From Natronococcus sp. A-GB7 (lineage in GTDB: Archaea; Halobacteriota; Halobacteria; Halobacteriales; Natrialbaceae), in NCBI RefSeq assembly GCF_029688865.1, contig NZ_JARUKV010000009.1, forward strand, positions 100,285 to 164,284: DNA of 64,000 nt, written 5' to 3'. The position numbers and the translations under genes were made by a program. The notes beneath the pieces are model-generated. The model had not been told where the DNA came from. It worked only from the letters and a program-made list of their open reading frames with translations, and searched no databases. Of this stretch, positions 63,452 through 64,000 are shown in pieces. Each line of letters begins with the position of its first letter. Positions within the stretch are counted from its first letter, which is position 1.

Positions 63452-64000
63452 TCAGTCCCCCATGATTTCGTCCGCGTCCTCGCCGAAGACGATCTCGGCG
63501 GCCTCGTCGTTGAACGGCGTCGAAACGCCGTCCTCGTCGAGCTTCTCGGAGAGCTGCTCGGGCGTGCCAAACAGCAAGGCGTCGGTCGGACACTCCGAGG
63601 AGCAGGCGGGCTCGAGCCCCTCCTCCTGGCGCGGCTCGCAGGTCGTACACTTGTCCATCAGGCCACCGCTCCGGGAGCCCATCGGATTGGCCTCCTCGGC
63701 CTCGGGAACCTCGGCGTCCGGGTACTGGGGGGCGCCGAACGGACAGCCGACGCCGCAGTAGTGACAACCGATACACATGTCGGCTTTGACGCGGACGCTG
63801 CCGCTGTCGCGGATGCGCAACGCGTCGGTCGGACAGACTTCGACGCAGGGTGCCTCGACGCAGTTGTAACACTGCATCGGCTTGTTCGTCTCCTCCTCCG
63901 TCCCGTGACCGAGCGCGACGACCTGGATGCGGTCGCTCTCCGGCGGGAGGTCCCAGGTCCGCTGACAGGCGACCTCGCAGGCGCCACAGTCGATACAGGA
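63452..64000 (-). CDS. DmsB/PsrB-type 4[4Fe-4S] subunit, N-terminus outside window
   Basis: The frame is open to the window edge, with 182 codons seen. Four ferredoxin cysteine groups are visible: CIDCGACEVAC at the edge, CYNCVEAPCVEVC, CIGCHYCGVGC and CTTC plus later Cys pairs (ACSSEC). This is the electron-relay subunit of a DMSO, polysulfide, thiosulfate or arsenate-type reductase. The catalytic subunit gene should lie beyond 64000. Confidence 0.9.
   Translation of the reverse strand, partial: SCIDCGACEVACQRTWDLPPESDRIQVVALGHGTEEETNKPMQCYNCVEAPCVEVCPTDALRIRDSGSVRVKADMCIGCHYCGVGCPFGAPQYPDAEVPEAEEANPMGSRSGGLMDKCTTCEPRQEEGLEPACSSECPTDALLFGTPEQLSEKLDEDGVSTPFNDEAAEIVFGEDADEIMGD

Noticed and set aside
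1..64000. Insertion sequences, prophage genes or riboswitches
   Set aside because: I looked for transposase DDE-type motifs, terminal inverted repeats around a gene, phage structural genes and known riboswitch cores, and saw none that I can support.

Overview
The window is chromosomal DNA from a halophilic archaeon (class Halobacteria). The evidence is high GC, very acidic proteins (a typical salt-in proteome), twin-arginine (Tat) signals on most exported proteins, TATA-like boxes about 25-30 nt upstream of start codons with little or no leader, and archaeal marker genes: EF-1alpha with S10, S24e/S27ae, a Kae1-Bud32 fusion, glycerol-1-phosphate dehydrogenase and geranylgeranyl reductase. The hexamer ctcgag is very frequent, which I associate with Natrialbales-type genomes; that placement is inference. 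I see no insertion sequence, prophage or CRISPR array. Most of the window is dense, ordinary core genome.

Layout. 1-2.4 kb: a partial membrane protein with DUF4177 and DUF5808 proteins, pyroglutamyl peptidase and a DUF2892 protein. 2.4-4.8 kb: the universal-tRNA-modification fusion Kae1-Bud32, S27ae and S24e. 5-9.1 kb: a Tat-exported PQQ-type propeller with a membrane partner, a BNR-repeat protein and small membrane proteins. 9.2-12.2 kb: uvrA. 12.4-16.1 kb: small proteins, geranylgeranyl reductase and a ZIP transporter. 16.1-21.3 kb: isochorismatase with a YqcI-type protein, MOSC, DUF2071, an SDR and two tandem UspA proteins. 21.4-27.8 kb: ROK kinase, NifU-type scaffold, ACT regulator with homoserine dehydrogenase, phosphate transporter, EF-1alpha with S10. 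27.9-30.3 kb: rhomboid, tRNA-Ala(CGC) followed by scrambled copies of its 3' end, then a Tat-lipoprotein [2Fe-2S] ferredoxin beside a ferric-reductase-like heme membrane protein. 30.3-33 kb: halolysin-like subtilase and a CBS protein.

33.0-39.8 kb holds the most interesting block: three genes with 8-nt overlaps that look like an AddAB/RecBCD-type DNA-end-processing machine. The AddA-like subunit is intact (helicase, PD-(D/E)XK nuclease and Fe-S cysteines). The AddB-like part appears split into a Walker-A-less helicase-like protein and a separate Fe-S nuclease-like protein whose catalytic lysine is not visible. A Nudix hydrolase follows.

40.4-46 kb: two tandem Tat lipoproteins with nearly pure Asp/Glu tails, a gene remnant, quinone oxidoreductase, a secreted alpha-amylase and prolyl-tRNA synthetase. 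46-50.6 kb: glutamate synthase large subunit behind an AT-rich, dyad-containing promoter. 50.6-58.3 kb: small enzymes, an epimerase, glycerol-1-phosphate dehydrogenase, a flippase-like membrane protein and an S9 peptidase. 58.3-64 kb: an Asp-rich membrane protein, YqeC, an aldehyde:ferredoxin oxidoreductase-family protein that has lost the three clustered iron-sulfur cysteines, and the distal part of a DMSO-reductase-type operon (Fe-S subunit cut by the window edge, NrfD membrane anchor, TorD chaperone).
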